Assembly: GCA_017993235.1 (NCBI GenBank)
Contig: JAGONC010000013.1
Coordinates: 1-64,000, forward strand
Direction of reading: 5' to 3'
Source of the DNA: Lentimicrobiaceae bacterium
Lineage (GTDB): Bacteria > Bacteroidota > Bacteroidia > Bacteroidales > JAGONC01
DNA: 64,000 bases
Positions 26,029 through 35,500 of this stretch are shown here, piece by piece. Below the pieces are notes generated by a model. The model had not been told where the DNA came from. It searched no databases and worked only from the letters and a program-made list of their open reading frames with translations. Position 1 is the first letter of the stretch; each line of letters begins with the position of its first letter. Position numbers and translations under genes: made by a program.

Positions 26029-27569
26029 GGAATTCCGCTGTCTTTCATCACAAAGATAGCGATCTTTTTGGCGGTATCCTCCCGGGATATGCACAGGGTA
26101 TCCAGTGCCAGGAAATCATAAGTTGAAAGATTTTCGAATGTGTAACCCTCCTCAATGGGAGAAAACCACGAATCCCAGACGATAACCGTATTTTGGGGAA
26201 GGTGTTGAGGATCTTTGATCGCTGCAATCTTGCCCCGCTTTGAGGGATTAAAAGGATCAATGCCGAGTTGCATGCCGATATAGGGATGTGAGTACAGGTA
26301 TAAACTGCCTGAAGATCCTTTGCTTATCCCGGGTAAGACCTCCTGGATCAGCTTCTGGTCAGCAGAAAGATCAAGATCTTTATCCCATTTCAGGGAAGCA
26401 GGATTTCCAATAAAAGGAAATACAATGATGAACAGCAGGATGCCATAAGAAATGATCCTGTTGCGCCAGTGGAACCTGGTGGAGGTGATCCATTCCAGTC
26501 CGCGCATGCCGATGAGGGCTGTCAGCGGAACGACGGAATTCAGCACCCGTCCCAATCCCATGGAGTTAAATATGCCCAGCGCCCAGAAAGCCGTATGTGC
26601 CAGGAAAAAGGCTATAAAAGAACCATAGATCAGGATAAGTTCTTCGGTAAAATTAGGATGATCGTTAACTTGTCTTTTCCGGAAAAGTTTCACTGCCATC
26701 CAGCCCAGGCCCAGGATGAGCATCGCGAACAGCGGTAATCCGATCACATAATAAAGCTTAAAAATAAAATCCGGCCAGTGTCCGGATCCGTACCAGCTGT
26801 CAAGGTTCAGGTAAGGAATCCGGTTGAAGACCCACAGAAAATCCCTGAAATAGAAATAACCGGCGATGCTGTAACAAAAATGCCCTACCAGCAGCAGTGG
26901 CAGATATCGGTACTGTTTCTTTACAAATAAATAAAGGGCAAACACGCCGGCGAGGATCAATCCTTCGGAACGCATGAACGGCATAAAGGAAACGATCAGC
27001 ACCGACAGGGTGATCTGTCTTTTTAGCATCAGATAGACAGCGAGGATCAGGGCCAATCCCAGCAGATGTTCGGTCATACCTGAGAAAATGTACTTGAAGT
27101 ATACGGGAGCTGCAAAAAGGAAAAAAATAACCAGGTAGCGGGGGGGTGGGTACCCCCCCTTCCCCCCTCCCTTCGAAAAGGGAGGGGGGAGATTACTATT
27201 TACCTTCTCCCCCTCCCTGCCAGCAGGGAGGGGGTCGGGGGGTGGGTAACAGTAAAGGATTCTTAACCGGACGGCGATCTTTATGGTAAAATATCCGGTC
27301 AACGCAGCAACAAGGCAGTTGAAGATCTTCATCCCTGTAAAACCCAATTGCGAAAAGGGGGAACTCAGGAGGGTGAACACAGGCTTGCCCCAGTGGTGAA
27401 GATATAACTCGGGATGTATGAAGGCAAACCGTGAGATGAGGTAGTGTTCGATACTGTCGCCTGAGTCCCCGGTCCCCTCCTTTATGAAGGCGATCAGAAT
27501 GAAAATGGCCAGAAAACCTCCGGTTAATGCCAGGGCAACGATCTCCAGCTTGTTTGTGTTTGCTTTCAT
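26025..27569 (-). CDS. Polytopic membrane protein, GT-C glycosyltransferase-like, carrying an in-frame repeat insertion
   Basis: A 514-residue protein with about ten hydrophobic segments. The first loop, DSIEHYLISRFAFIHPELYL followed by HHWGKPVFTLLSSPF, has the acidic and His/Lys character of GT-C lipid-linked sugar transferases, but I cannot name a family. Between two membrane segments (after VRLRILYCY and before PPPRYLVIFFLF) about 38 residues derive from two palindromic elements, seen as PDPLPAGREGEKV and PPPFSKGGGKGGY. Frame is kept. It lies in a run of four minus-strand genes, between another membrane protein and the DUF5060 giant. A role in surface polysaccharide or protein glycosylation is inferred from the nearby AlgX-like gene. 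Confidence 0.65.
   Translation of the reverse strand: MKANTNKLEIVALALTGGFLAIFILIAFIKEGTGDSGDSIEHYLISRFAFIHPELYLHHWGKPVFTLLSSPFSQLGFTGMKIFNCLVAALTGYFTIKIAVRLRILYCYPPPDPLPAGREGEKVNSNLPPPFSKGGGKGGYPPPRYLVIFFLFAAPVYFKYIFSGMTEHLLGLALILAVYLMLKRQITLSVLIVSFMPFMRSEGLILAGVFALYLFVKKQYRYLPLLLVGHFCYSIAGYFYFRDFLWVFNRIPYLNLDSWYGSGHWPDFIFKLYYVIGLPLFAMLILGLGWMAVKLFRKRQVNDHPNFTEELILIYGSFIAFFLAHTAFWALGIFNSMGLGRVLNSVVPLTALIGMRGLEWITSTRFHWRNRIISYGILLFIIVFPFIGNPASLKWDKDLDLSADQKLIQEVLPGISKGSSGSLYLYSHPYIGMQLGIDPFNPSKRGKIAAIKDPQHLPQNTVIVWDSWFSPIEEGYTFENLSTYDFLALDTLCISREDTAKKIAIFVMKDSGIP
27140..27189. repeat. Palindromic element A inside a coding region
   Basis: The perfect 12-bp arms CCCCCCTCCCTT (27162-27173) and AAGGGAGGGGGG (27178-27189) enclose CGAA, with a further C/G-rich flank (27140-27158). 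On the minus strand it is translated as PPPFSKGGGKGGYPPP. Confidence 0.85.
27204..27246. repeat. Palindromic element B inside the same coding region
   Basis: The arms CCCCCTCCCTG (27209-27219) and CAGGGAGGGGG (27224-27234) enclose CCAG, followed by TCGGGGGGTGGG, which resembles the flank of element A. On the minus strand it reads PPPDPLPAGREGE. It is related in form to the element at 1353-1399. Confidence 0.85.
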
Positions 27570-27576
27570 CGATCGT

Positions 27577-28908
27577 TTATTTGGGTGGAGCGATCAGCAG
27601 TTTAAAAAACCGGTCCCAGTCCCATGTTGAGCCGTACCAGCATCCATCCCACGAATAGATCATTTTCAGGTTCATAATGACCAGTATACACAGAATGATG
27701 ATCCATAACCATTTCAGCGTTTTCCAGCGATGCTGTAGAATTGTATTCATCTGATAACCAAAAGGTATGGCCATTATAGAGGTGTATTCGGTGAAGCTCC
27801 TGTTCCCGAATCCGCAACCATAGTACCAGTTCCACCAGGAGGAAAAAAGGTAAATGACCAGAAGGAACAGAACGGCTGCCATTCGACCGTTTTCATTTCG
27901 CCTGATCAGCATCAGGATCATTCCACAGATACTGAACAGAAGGATGGGATTATAGAGGATCAGTCCATTGTTTGTCGAAAAGAGATACCTTGTCAACGCC
28001 GGGGATGCCAGGTTAGTAAATCCCTCACCCTGATACGTATACATCAGGAATTTTTGATACGTATGATTCCAGTACAACAATTGGGGCAGCAGAACCAGAA
28101 AAGCGATGCAAAGCAGTATGAGCAGGTGTTGCCATTTTATCAGGGATGAGATCCTTCGTGAAATTTCCTCGCGTGAGGTCGCATCCAGAAACAGGATCAC
28201 CGGTAAAAAAACAGCGTTCACCGGCCTCACCAGTACGATCATTGCCGCAGATACCCCCGTCAGAATGATCCATTTCAGCTTCGGGTCCGGTCCTGAAAAT
28301 ATGCGCTGGATCGCAAAAAGGTACAGGCTGAACAGGAAGAAGGAATATATGTGCGACATGCCCGTTTCATCCACGGCGTAATAATAAAGATTGGTCCCCA
28401 GGAAGAGGGCCGTGATCGTCATCATGGAAACCTGTTGAGAGAAATACTTCCTCAGCACGCGGTACCAGAGAATAACTCCCGCCATCAGGTAGATCACCGC
28501 GGCCACATCGATCATTTTATGGTAGGGCATGGAGAATCCATCGCGTGGTGCGTCGAGTGCACCCGCAATGGCGTGGGTGGCCAGGAAAAAGGGGGATAAC
28601 ATGACGGCAACCCCGCAGGAATATTTCGTGACCACACGGTTATCCAAAAGATCCAGCCGGAATCCATTTCCTGTCGCCGTATCGATGCCCGGCGGAAACC
28701 GTGATGCGTCGAAGGAATATATAAACGTAGCCGGAAGATATACATAATAACCGGCCTTATCCCCCCAGATCTCACTGTGGTAATTGTACATGCCTGATCT
28801 GCTGTGGCGGTTGAAAGTGAGGAACAGGAGCATTCCTGTCAGCAGGATCAGTAGCATCAACCGCCACCAGGCCGGTATGGATTTTTGTATGATACGCCCG
28901 GTGTTCAT
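27577..28908 (-). CDS. Polytopic membrane protein, GT-C-like, unrecognised
   Basis: A 443-residue protein with about ten membrane segments, opening with WWRLMLLILLTGMLLFLTF. The first large loop contains YHSEIWGDKAGYYVYLPA, and later segments include WWNWYYGCGFGNRSFTEYT; such loop motifs recur in Bacteroidota integral-membrane proteins annotated as hypothetical or mannosyltransferase-like. No catalytic assignment is safe. It is seven bases upstream of the second polytopic protein and 18 bases downstream of the AlgX-like gene, so the three are almost certainly one operon, probably for a surface glycan or its modification. Confidence 0.7.
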   Translation of the reverse strand: MNTGRIIQKSIPAWWRLMLLILLTGMLLFLTFNRHSRSGMYNYHSEIWGDKAGYYVYLPATFIYSFDASRFPPGIDTATGNGFRLDLLDNRVVTKYSCGVAVMLSPFFLATHAIAGALDAPRDGFSMPYHKMIDVAAVIYLMAGVILWYRVLRKYFSQQVSMMTITALFLGTNLYYYAVDETGMSHIYSFFLFSLYLFAIQRIFSGPDPKLKWIILTGVSAAMIVLVRPVNAVFLPVILFLDATSREEISRRISSLIKWQHLLILLCIAFLVLLPQLLYWNHTYQKFLMYTYQGEGFTNLASPALTRYLFSTNNGLILYNPILLFSICGMILMLIRRNENGRMAAVLFLLVIYLFSSWWNWYYGCGFGNRSFTEYTSIMAIPFGYQMNTILQHRWKTLKWLWIIILCILVIMNLKMIYSWDGCWYGSTWDWDRFFKLLIAPPK

Positions 28909-28926
28909 CTATCTGTTCAGAAGGAT

Positions 28927-30696
28927 TTATTTTTTTTGTCGTTCCAGCATCCATGTAGCATCCAGGCGAAGCTGTTCTTCAACGGTCCGGTTTTGTTTCC
29001 TTGCTTTTTCGGTGATGGCCTCCAACCAGGCAGGCTCGTTTCGGATGGTCTGGATGATTCGGTCAATTTCACGCGATTTTTCCAGGCCATTTTTCGATAG
29101 GTTGTACCGACGGCAGGCCTCCTGGTATATGGCTTCTTCTCCGGGCAGATAATAACCTGAGTATTGATCCATCACCGAGGCAAACAGGGAAGCATTGCTT
29201 TCAATCGCCTGTTTCATGTTTTGGATTGATTTCCATTGGGAATGAAGTTCGGGATACTGTTTCCAGAACATGAACTCAGCATGCCTGTCCAATACTTCCT
29301 CCACCGTGAGACTGGAGTCGACTGCCTGTTGCTGGATGGTACGCATCCAGGCAGTATCACTGGCAATGACCGACCGGTAATAATCGGGGCCGTTTCTTTT
29401 CAGGTATTCTGTCAGATCATTCTTTTTGAACAGAAAATCGGCCTCCTGATGGATCACGGCCTCCAGTTTTTCGCTTTGCCTGTATGCCCGGGCCACCAGG
29501 TTATCAAAAAAGACCGGGTTCTGGCGGATATTATTCTCGTATGTATATTGCAAATCAGGCTCAAGATCAGGAGTATACGCTTCAAATAACGCATCGGTAA
29601 AGCCCCAGTCGTATTTGAACAGGAACCGTTCGGTGGTCATGATCAGGATGATATCCCTATTTTCGACTTCTTTTCTGATGTCCAGATCGGTCACGAGAAC
29701 ACTGTCGTTGTAAGTATCCGGATAGACCAGTGCATTGAAGTACCAGAAGGAGTGGTCGTCGAAACAGTGGTCAGGGATCCGTGCGTTAAAGATGTTCCAG
29801 TAATAACTGTCACCTTCGACCAGGACATCCGGTCTGGTTTTGCCTTTCTGATCTCCGAACCGGATTTCGGGGTAGGCCATGGGGCCGTGGGGCAATTCAA
29901 AGAGCAGGTTCATGGGTTTGGCCGCGTCGTAGTCGGTATCGCGCAGCGAATCGGAAAGGATGATTCGTTCCCTATGAAAGTCGGGCATGTCGATTTGCCG
30001 GAGATGCTCGAGGTATTTGATGAGGGTATCCGCCATCAGGGTCATTCCGTAGACGCTCCAGTGAACACCGTATTTGGGGTAAAGATCATAGCGGGAAGTA
30101 TCCTTCAGGGCAAGGTAGTATGCATTCAGGTCGAGGTAGCGGATGTTCAGCTCTTTGAGTTTGTCAACGATGTATGTGTAGTTGGAAGGTTCTTTTTTCC
30201 GTTCAGCGGATCCTGAGGGGAGGGATTCGGGGCTAAAGCGTGCCTTGCTGGGTTCCAGGATCAGGACGAGATCGATACCGTATGTCTTTTTCAGGTGATC
30301 CTGTACGAATTTCAGCCGTCCCAGTTTCTTAATCCATGTTTTTTCGCCGATGAAATCCTCTCCGGTCCATGCCCTGATATAATCCCTTTCATGAAGTACG
30401 TTGCCATTTCCGATGACCACACCTTCGGCGTGGACTTTTCTGAACAGGGAATAATCGATCTGGTTATGGATCCTGACCAGCAGGTTGTGGAGGCCCAGGC
30501 GTTGTTCAAGGTACGGATCGTATGCTGCCTGAAAATCACCCGAGAGCCACTCGGATTTTTGCAGTGCAGGTTTTTCGGGAAGGACGAAGTCGCCATTCAG
30601 GGGCGGGATCGGCAAAATATGCAGCTGGTTTTGCAGGATGGGTATGAACAGGAGGAACAGTATGACGAAGAGCATTATTTTTTTGGCAGTGGGCAT
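28927..30696 (-). CDS. AlgX/AlgJ-like SGNH-hydrolase-fold protein (polysaccharide acetylation type)
   Basis: A 589-residue protein with one N-terminal membrane/signal segment (MLFVILFLLFIPILQNQ). The region about 35-400 resembles the AlgX/AlgJ SGNH-like domain of alginate O-acetylation: LNGDFVLPEKPALQKSEWL and FQAAYDPYLEQRLGLHNLL, VIGNGNVLHERDYI, LVLILEPSKARFSPE, PKYGVHWSVYGMTLMAD (His-Trp pair) and LVEGDSYYWNIF (Gly-Asp-Ser). The C-terminal roughly 180 residues are charged, helical and have WMRTIQQQAVDSSLTVEEVL and WLEAITEKARKQNRTVEEQL, a repeat pair of unknown role. No AlgI-type acyltransferase is adjacent. It is first in an operon with two polytopic membrane proteins; periplasmic O-acetylation of a surface polymer is inferred. 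Confidence 0.78.
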   Translation of the reverse strand: MPTAKKIMLFVILFLLFIPILQNQLHILPIPPLNGDFVLPEKPALQKSEWLSGDFQAAYDPYLEQRLGLHNLLVRIHNQIDYSLFRKVHAEGVVIGNGNVLHERDYIRAWTGEDFIGEKTWIKKLGRLKFVQDHLKKTYGIDLVLILEPSKARFSPESLPSGSAERKKEPSNYTYIVDKLKELNIRYLDLNAYYLALKDTSRYDLYPKYGVHWSVYGMTLMADTLIKYLEHLRQIDMPDFHRERIILSDSLRDTDYDAAKPMNLLFELPHGPMAYPEIRFGDQKGKTRPDVLVEGDSYYWNIFNARIPDHCFDDHSFWYFNALVYPDTYNDSVLVTDLDIRKEVENRDIILIMTTERFLFKYDWGFTDALFEAYTPDLEPDLQYTYENNIRQNPVFFDNLVARAYRQSEKLEAVIHQEADFLFKKNDLTEYLKRNGPDYYRSVIASDTAWMRTIQQQAVDSSLTVEEVLDRHAEFMFWKQYPELHSQWKSIQNMKQAIESNASLFASVMDQYSGYYLPGEEAIYQEACRRYNLSKNGLEKSREIDRIIQTIRNEPAWLEAITEKARKQNRTVEEQLRLDATWMLERQKK

Positions 30697-30715
30697 CGGC
30701 TTTGGCCTTAGGGTG

Positions 30716-30723
30716 CAAAGATA
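30716..30723 (-). promoter_or_regulatory. Probable promoter -7 box of the AlgX-like operon
   Basis: TATCTTTG on the minus strand fits TAnnTTTG, 19 bases before the first codon. No clear -33 box is seen; the leader would be very short. Confidence 0.4.
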
Positions 30724-30753
30724 CGGGGAAATGAATCATCATAAACGTAAAAG

Positions 30754-30781
30754 AAACCGCCGGTGCAAACCGGCGGTTTTT
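30754..30781 (-). terminator. Strong terminator hairpin after the LytTR regulator
   Basis: ACCGCCGG and CCGGCGGT pair around TGCAAA, and A/T runs lie on both sides. It lies between the regulator (ending at 30966) and the promoter of the AlgX-like operon. The 184 bases between it and the regulator gene hold no gene that I can recognise. Confidence 0.8.
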
Positions 30782-30965
30782 GCCTCATAAGAAAAGTTCT
30801 CTTGCTTGTATTCCTTGAGGCGTTGGGGGAATTACTACACCTCCTCTAAGACGAAGTAACCGGGTAAAATTAACTACTTGCTTTTTCCTGTGCAAGCGAA
30901 TGCTGACTTATTCTATGAAGGGGGGTGTTTCTTGCATGAACCCTCCGACTTCTTTTACGAAGCAT

Positions 30966-31712
30966 CTATGGCTCACGTTCGTCAAGAAGCCTGATGTACC
31001 GGGAAGGAATCCCAAATATGAACTCTTTGCCTCCTGCAGATAAGATGCACTCCTTTTTGTGCCGGTCAATTTTGCGGAGATAGGAAAGGTTGATGATCAC
31101 TGAACGGTTGATCCGGAAAAACTGTCCGGGAAGGATTTCCTCAAGCTTGCCAATGCTCTGGCTGATGGTCTCCCTCTTTTCATCCAGCAGTACAATATCC
31201 GTATAACTTCCATCGGCAATGAAATAAAGGATCTCATTCGGCTCGATCATCAGGTAGCCTGTCCGGATATTGAACCGTAATTTGAAGGTATGATCAATCT
31301 CCCTGATCAGGTTGTCCAGCTTCTGATTCATTCCCCTTTTCCCCTTTTCTGCCAGGAATTTAAAGATGCACTGTTTAAACTCATCAGGATCAATGGGCTT
31401 GAGAATATAATCGAACGCCGCAAGTTTTATCGCCTGGATAGCATATTCATTGAAGGCCGTTACAAAGACAATCGTGGGTGCCAGGGAATAATTTCTGATT
31501 TCCCGGATCAGCTCAAATCCATTTTTTATCGGCATCTCAATATCCAGAAAGATGATATCCGGATGCTGGGACAGGATTATTTGCAAGGCACTATCGACAT
31601 CCGCTGCTTTTCCTGCGATTTCAAATTCCGGAAAGGCGGATAGTAAGTTTTCCAGAATCTCCCGCGCACTGGCTTCGTCGTCAACAATAAGGGCTCTATA
31701 AAGTGTATTCAT
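30966..31712 (-). CDS. LytTR-family response regulator
   Basis: A 248-residue two-component response regulator. The receiver domain (1-120) has the acidic pair in ALIVDDEASA, the phospho-acceptor Asp in IIFLDIEMPIKNG, the Thr in VFVTAFNEYA and the Lys in DYILKPIDPDEF. A LytTR DNA-binding domain follows (about 145-245), with FRINRSVIINLSYLRKIDRH. Its cognate kinase would be a LytS-type histidine kinase; none is adjacent, and the only kinase-like sequence here is the remnant at 46190-46673. It diverges from the flavin reductase-rubredoxin gene, sharing a 129-base AT-rich region with a promoter box for each side. Confidence 0.93.
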   Translation of the reverse strand: MNTLYRALIVDDEASAREILENLLSAFPEFEIAGKAADVDSALQIILSQHPDIIFLDIEMPIKNGFELIREIRNYSLAPTIVFVTAFNEYAIQAIKLAAFDYILKPIDPDEFKQCIFKFLAEKGKRGMNQKLDNLIREIDHTFKLRFNIRTGYLMIEPNEILYFIADGSYTDIVLLDEKRETISQSIGKLEEILPGQFFRINRSVIINLSYLRKIDRHKKECILSAGGKEFIFGIPSRYIRLLDEREP

Positions 31713-31759
31713 CCTGCTAAAAGTCCCTCTAAGAGAGGCATATAAAAATAAACATTATT

Positions 31760-31767
31760 CAAATATA
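31760..31767 (-). promoter_or_regulatory. Probable promoter -7 box of the LytTR regulator
   Basis: TATATTTG on the minus strand fits TAnnTTTG; no -33 TTG is visible. A small hairpin (CCTCT-AAG-AGAGG, 31726-31738) lies in the predicted leader. Confidence 0.4.
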
Positions 31768-31771
31768 AAAA

Positions 31772-31804
31772 TTTAAATGTAAATAAAAATCTCTATTAAA
31801 TTTG
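31772..31804 (+). promoter_or_regulatory. Probable promoter of the flavin reductase-rubredoxin gene
   Basis: TTTA (31772-31775), 21 bases, then TAAATTTG (31797-31804). The -7 box is a full match; the -33 box is a weak one. The start codon is 37 bases downstream of the -7 box. Confidence 0.5.
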
Positions 31805-31841
31805 AATGATATTTTTCGTAAAGATCAGCCTTCATACAATC

Positions 31842-32552
31842 ATGAATCACAAGGCCTTTTTTAAACTTACCTATGGAATTTACCTGGTCGGTTCCAGGAA
31901 AGATCAGGAGTTGTCAGGTTTTATTGCCAACTCTGCTTTCCAGATCACTTCTGAGCCTCCGAGGATTGCTATCAGTTGTCATAAGAATAACCAGACCATA
32001 TCAGCCCTGCAGCACAGCCAGTCGTTCTCCCTCTCGGTTCTTCAAAGGGACGCAAGCATGGAAATGATCCGGACCTTCGGCTATTCCCAGGGTATGACAG
32101 GCCGGAATCCCTCAGGGAAATTCAATCATGTTGAGGTAAAATATGGTAAGACCGGATCTCCGATCGTTCTTTCAGATGCCATTGCCTATTTTGAATGCAG
32201 GATTGTCAATTCCATTGACCAGGGTACTCATATTTTATTCATCGGTGAGGTGGTGGATGCGGTTGTACTGGATGACCGAAAAGAGCCACTCACCTATGCC
32301 TATTACCGGGATGTGAAAAAAGCATATGCACCGCCCCATGCTCCCACCTATGTGGATCAGGATAAATTGAACGTGGAGCAACCTGGTCCGGGGAGTGAAT
32401 ATGTGTGTCAGATATGTGGTTATGTTTATGATCCGGCTGAAGGAGATTCCCGAAATGGTATTCCTCCGGGAACAGCCTGGGAAGACCTACCCGACGACTG
32501 GGTATGTCCGATCTGCAGGGCCAGTAAATCCTACTTCCGCCAGATGGATTGA
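31842..32552 (+). CDS. Flavin reductase-rubredoxin fusion protein
   Basis: From the ATG at 31842 it is 236 residues. The N-terminal roughly 160 residues are an FMN-binding flavin-reductase (split-barrel) domain: [51 protein letters not shown] and [16 protein letters not shown]. The C-terminal roughly 45 residues are a rubredoxin with both iron-binding pairs ([16 protein letters not shown] and [14 protein letters not shown]). Fusions of this kind, akin to Clostridium/Moorella high-molecular-weight rubredoxin, pass electrons from NAD(P)H through FMN to oxygen- or peroxide-reducing partners in anaerobes. No flavodiiron protein or rubrerythrin is nearby. Its stop codon abuts the stop of the convergent protease gene within the palindrome TGATCA, with no base between. 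Confidence 0.92.
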   Translation: MNHKAFFKLTYGIYLVGSRKDQELSGFIANSAFQITSEPPRIAISCHKNNQTISALQHSQSFSLSVLQRDASMEMIRTFGYSQGMTGRNPSGKFNHVEVKYGKTGSPIVLSDAIAYFECRIVNSIDQGTHILFIGEVVDAVVLDDRKEPLTYAYYRDVKKAYAPPHAPTYVDQDKLNVEQPGPGSEYVCQICGYVYDPAEGDSRNGIPPGTAWEDLPDDWVCPICRASKSYFRQMD

Positions 32553-35500
32553 TCAGAATATGACAATTTTTTTCGTCGTCGGGATTTGGTTGCTGATTAC
32601 CGATAGGATATATACTCCTGGCTCCAGGCTGCTCAGGTTGAAGGTCAGATCGTTCCTGCCCGTACTAATCAGCAGATTGTGCTGGTAAACAACATTTCCC
32701 GAAGGATCCGTGAGACTCAGCAGATACATTTCTTCGATCAGGGCCTCAATCTGAACATGAAAAATGCCCTGATTCGGATTGGGCATGACCATTACGGTTG
32801 CTTGGCCTGCCGGTTTACTGATCCCGGTACATTCATCCACGGTGATGGACTGACTGGCTGAGAAACTGCATTCATTCGCATCTGTGTAGGTATAGGTGAT
32901 GACAAACGAACCGATCCCTGCAATGTCGGGGTAGAAATATCCATTACTGACACCGGAGCCTTCATAGGAACCGCCTTCAGGGGATCCACCGGTAAGCAGA
33001 AAAGGGGGATCATCCAGGCATAAATCAGGCAATTCGTTGAGTATGACCGTGGTTTCCGGCCAGTATGAAAGCTTGATCATATCGCTGGCAGGGATGTTAC
33101 AGGGTGGAATTCCTGTGACCAGAATTTGCAGGAGCGCGTCCCCGGCGACCAGATCGGCAGGTCCGGGCGTATATACCGCCTGAAGCAGTGAAGCATCATC
33201 AAAGGTTCCGTCTCCAAAGGTATGCCACTGGATCCCGCTGTAGTTACCGGCCTGACCCTGAAGCGTATACGGGTACCCATAGCAAAGATTCTTATCATCG
33301 CCTGCTGATGCTGTGGGTGGATCAATAAGTTCAACCAGAATATCATCCTGGATAATATTGCCCAGATTATCGGTAACAGTAGTGTAGTAGGTTGTGCTGA
33401 CCAGCGGGGTGTCGGTTGGATTCTGCAGGTTGGAAGTGAATCCAGGCGGAACTGAACTCCAAACGAATGTAAAGGGGCCTGTGGTACCCTGGGCATCCGC
33501 ATTGAGTTGGACGACACCGCCTGTGCAGATAGGATTGGGCGTGGCAGTGACCGTCAGATCGAACGGGCTGCCTTCGATAAATACGGTCATGTTGTCGCTC
33601 TGCGGGCATCCGGTATCTTCATCGGTAACTGTCAGGGTGAAGGTGACTTCGCTGGTCAGGGGAATGGTGACGGGATGTTGCATCGTCGGATCTTCAAGGT
33701 AAGCTTCAGGTTCCCAGTAATAACTGTAATTCCCCGAGCCACCGCCTGCCAATCCATGGAGCGTGGTGGACGTGTTGTACAAGATCGTCTGGTCGTTACC
33801 TGCATCAGCATCCGGCCCCGGATCCAACGTCAGGAGAATGGTGTCTGCATCTGTTCCCGTGCAGGGGTCGAGGCCAAATGCCGTTAGTGCAAGTTCTACC
33901 GTACCCAGGCTGATATCCTGTAAGCCAGGAGTATAGGTCGTTTCTAGCTGAGTGGGATCGTTAAAAGTGCCGTCCCCGGATGATTCCCATAAGACTGAAC
34001 CGGAATTTCCGACGATGCCAGTCAGGGTGTAGGGAGCGTTCTCACAGGCCCAGTCATCTTCCCCTGCATATGCCTGCGGGTCATGCTGGATGCTTAGCAG
34101 CATGGTATCAGCCTTATCCTGTGTGCAGGGTAAGTTGGGATAAGCCGTCAGGATCAGGTAGACGGCTTCGTTCAGGAGATCTTCCTGTCCGGGAGTATAG
34201 GTCACATCCAGCAGGGTGGGATTGTTGAAGATCCCATCTCCATCTGTCGTCCAGAAAGTAGAGTCGGAGTAGGTAACCTCAGCGTCAAGCGTCACAGGTG
34301 ATCCTTCACAGGAATATCGGTCCAATCCCGCGAACGGATCGGGTAATCTATTGATTGTCAACTGCATATTGTCCGAAAGCTCCAGGTCCTCATCATTGGT
34401 GCCGGTTATTGTCAGGATAACATGCCCGGCATTTATGTCGGAAGTCCCGGGGGTATAGACCGGATCGGGGAGGGTGTTATTGCTGAATGTGCCCGAACCA
34501 GAAGTAGCCCATTCGATGGAAGAGGCATTCAAAACGGTTCCATCCAGTGGGACGGTGCTGCCCTGGCAGATGGTATCATCATCCCCGGCATACACAGTTA
34601 ACAAGAAAGCTTCGGTGGGCGGCATAACGATATCATCCACCCAGGCGCAGTCGCTGCCGCCAACCACGCTGCCATCTTTCTGATATTTCCATTGAAAAAT
34701 ATGCGGACCTTCCCCAACCGTGTACGTATGTTTTGCCCAAGTGGCTTCCCCTGACCACCGCCCCTTTTCTGATCCGTCAACATAAAAGATCAGGAAATCG
34801 TAGCCTGATTCCGAGGATACTTTCGAATAGAAAGAGATCTGAGATGTTGACAGTACATCTGCCTGAAGGAGTAATGCGCTTGACTGGGAGTCATTGATGG
34901 TTCCCGACCGGGCACTGAAGGTTCCCTGGTAAACGCTGCCTGTCTGAATGGTCCAGTTTTGCTGTCCGGCGAAGTACCATGGAAACCGGGTGAAATCGCC
35001 CGTTTCAAAGTCTTCTTTGATCATTCCTGAGATTAAATACAGGCTGTCAGCAATTGCAATCTCCGGATCTCCTTCTCCTGAGAGGAAAAAGTTGGCAATA
35101 TGGCCATACGGTGCCTGTGGTGAAACAGTTACGTTGAAAACCAGTGATGTGTCGGAATGGGCGGGGAGCAGGAGAATGGAATCCTGCGACTGATTCAGGG
35201 TGATATACGGATCGGATGAAGTGAGTCCGGCAACCAGATGAATGGCTTTACCTCCGCCGTTATTATGGAGTGCAAGCACTACATTGGCTGTTTCCCCGGG
35301 ATCCAGGATATTATCGGTGTAATCCTGTACGGTGAACAGGCCGGGCACAATGACCGGGGCGTTGACCGGATAGGTCAATGACCGCTGAAGTGTATCCTGA
35401 ATCGTGGTAATGATATGCTGCAGGGTAATGGGATGTCCATCCGAAACGGAAGGGGATACCAAAAAAGAAAATGCATTCTGGAAGGTGAGTATCTGGCCGG

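Noticed and set aside
30782..30965. Possible small RNA or short gene between the LytTR regulator and its terminator
   Set aside because: No ORF with sense and no strong internal structure was found; probably an untranslated 3' region.
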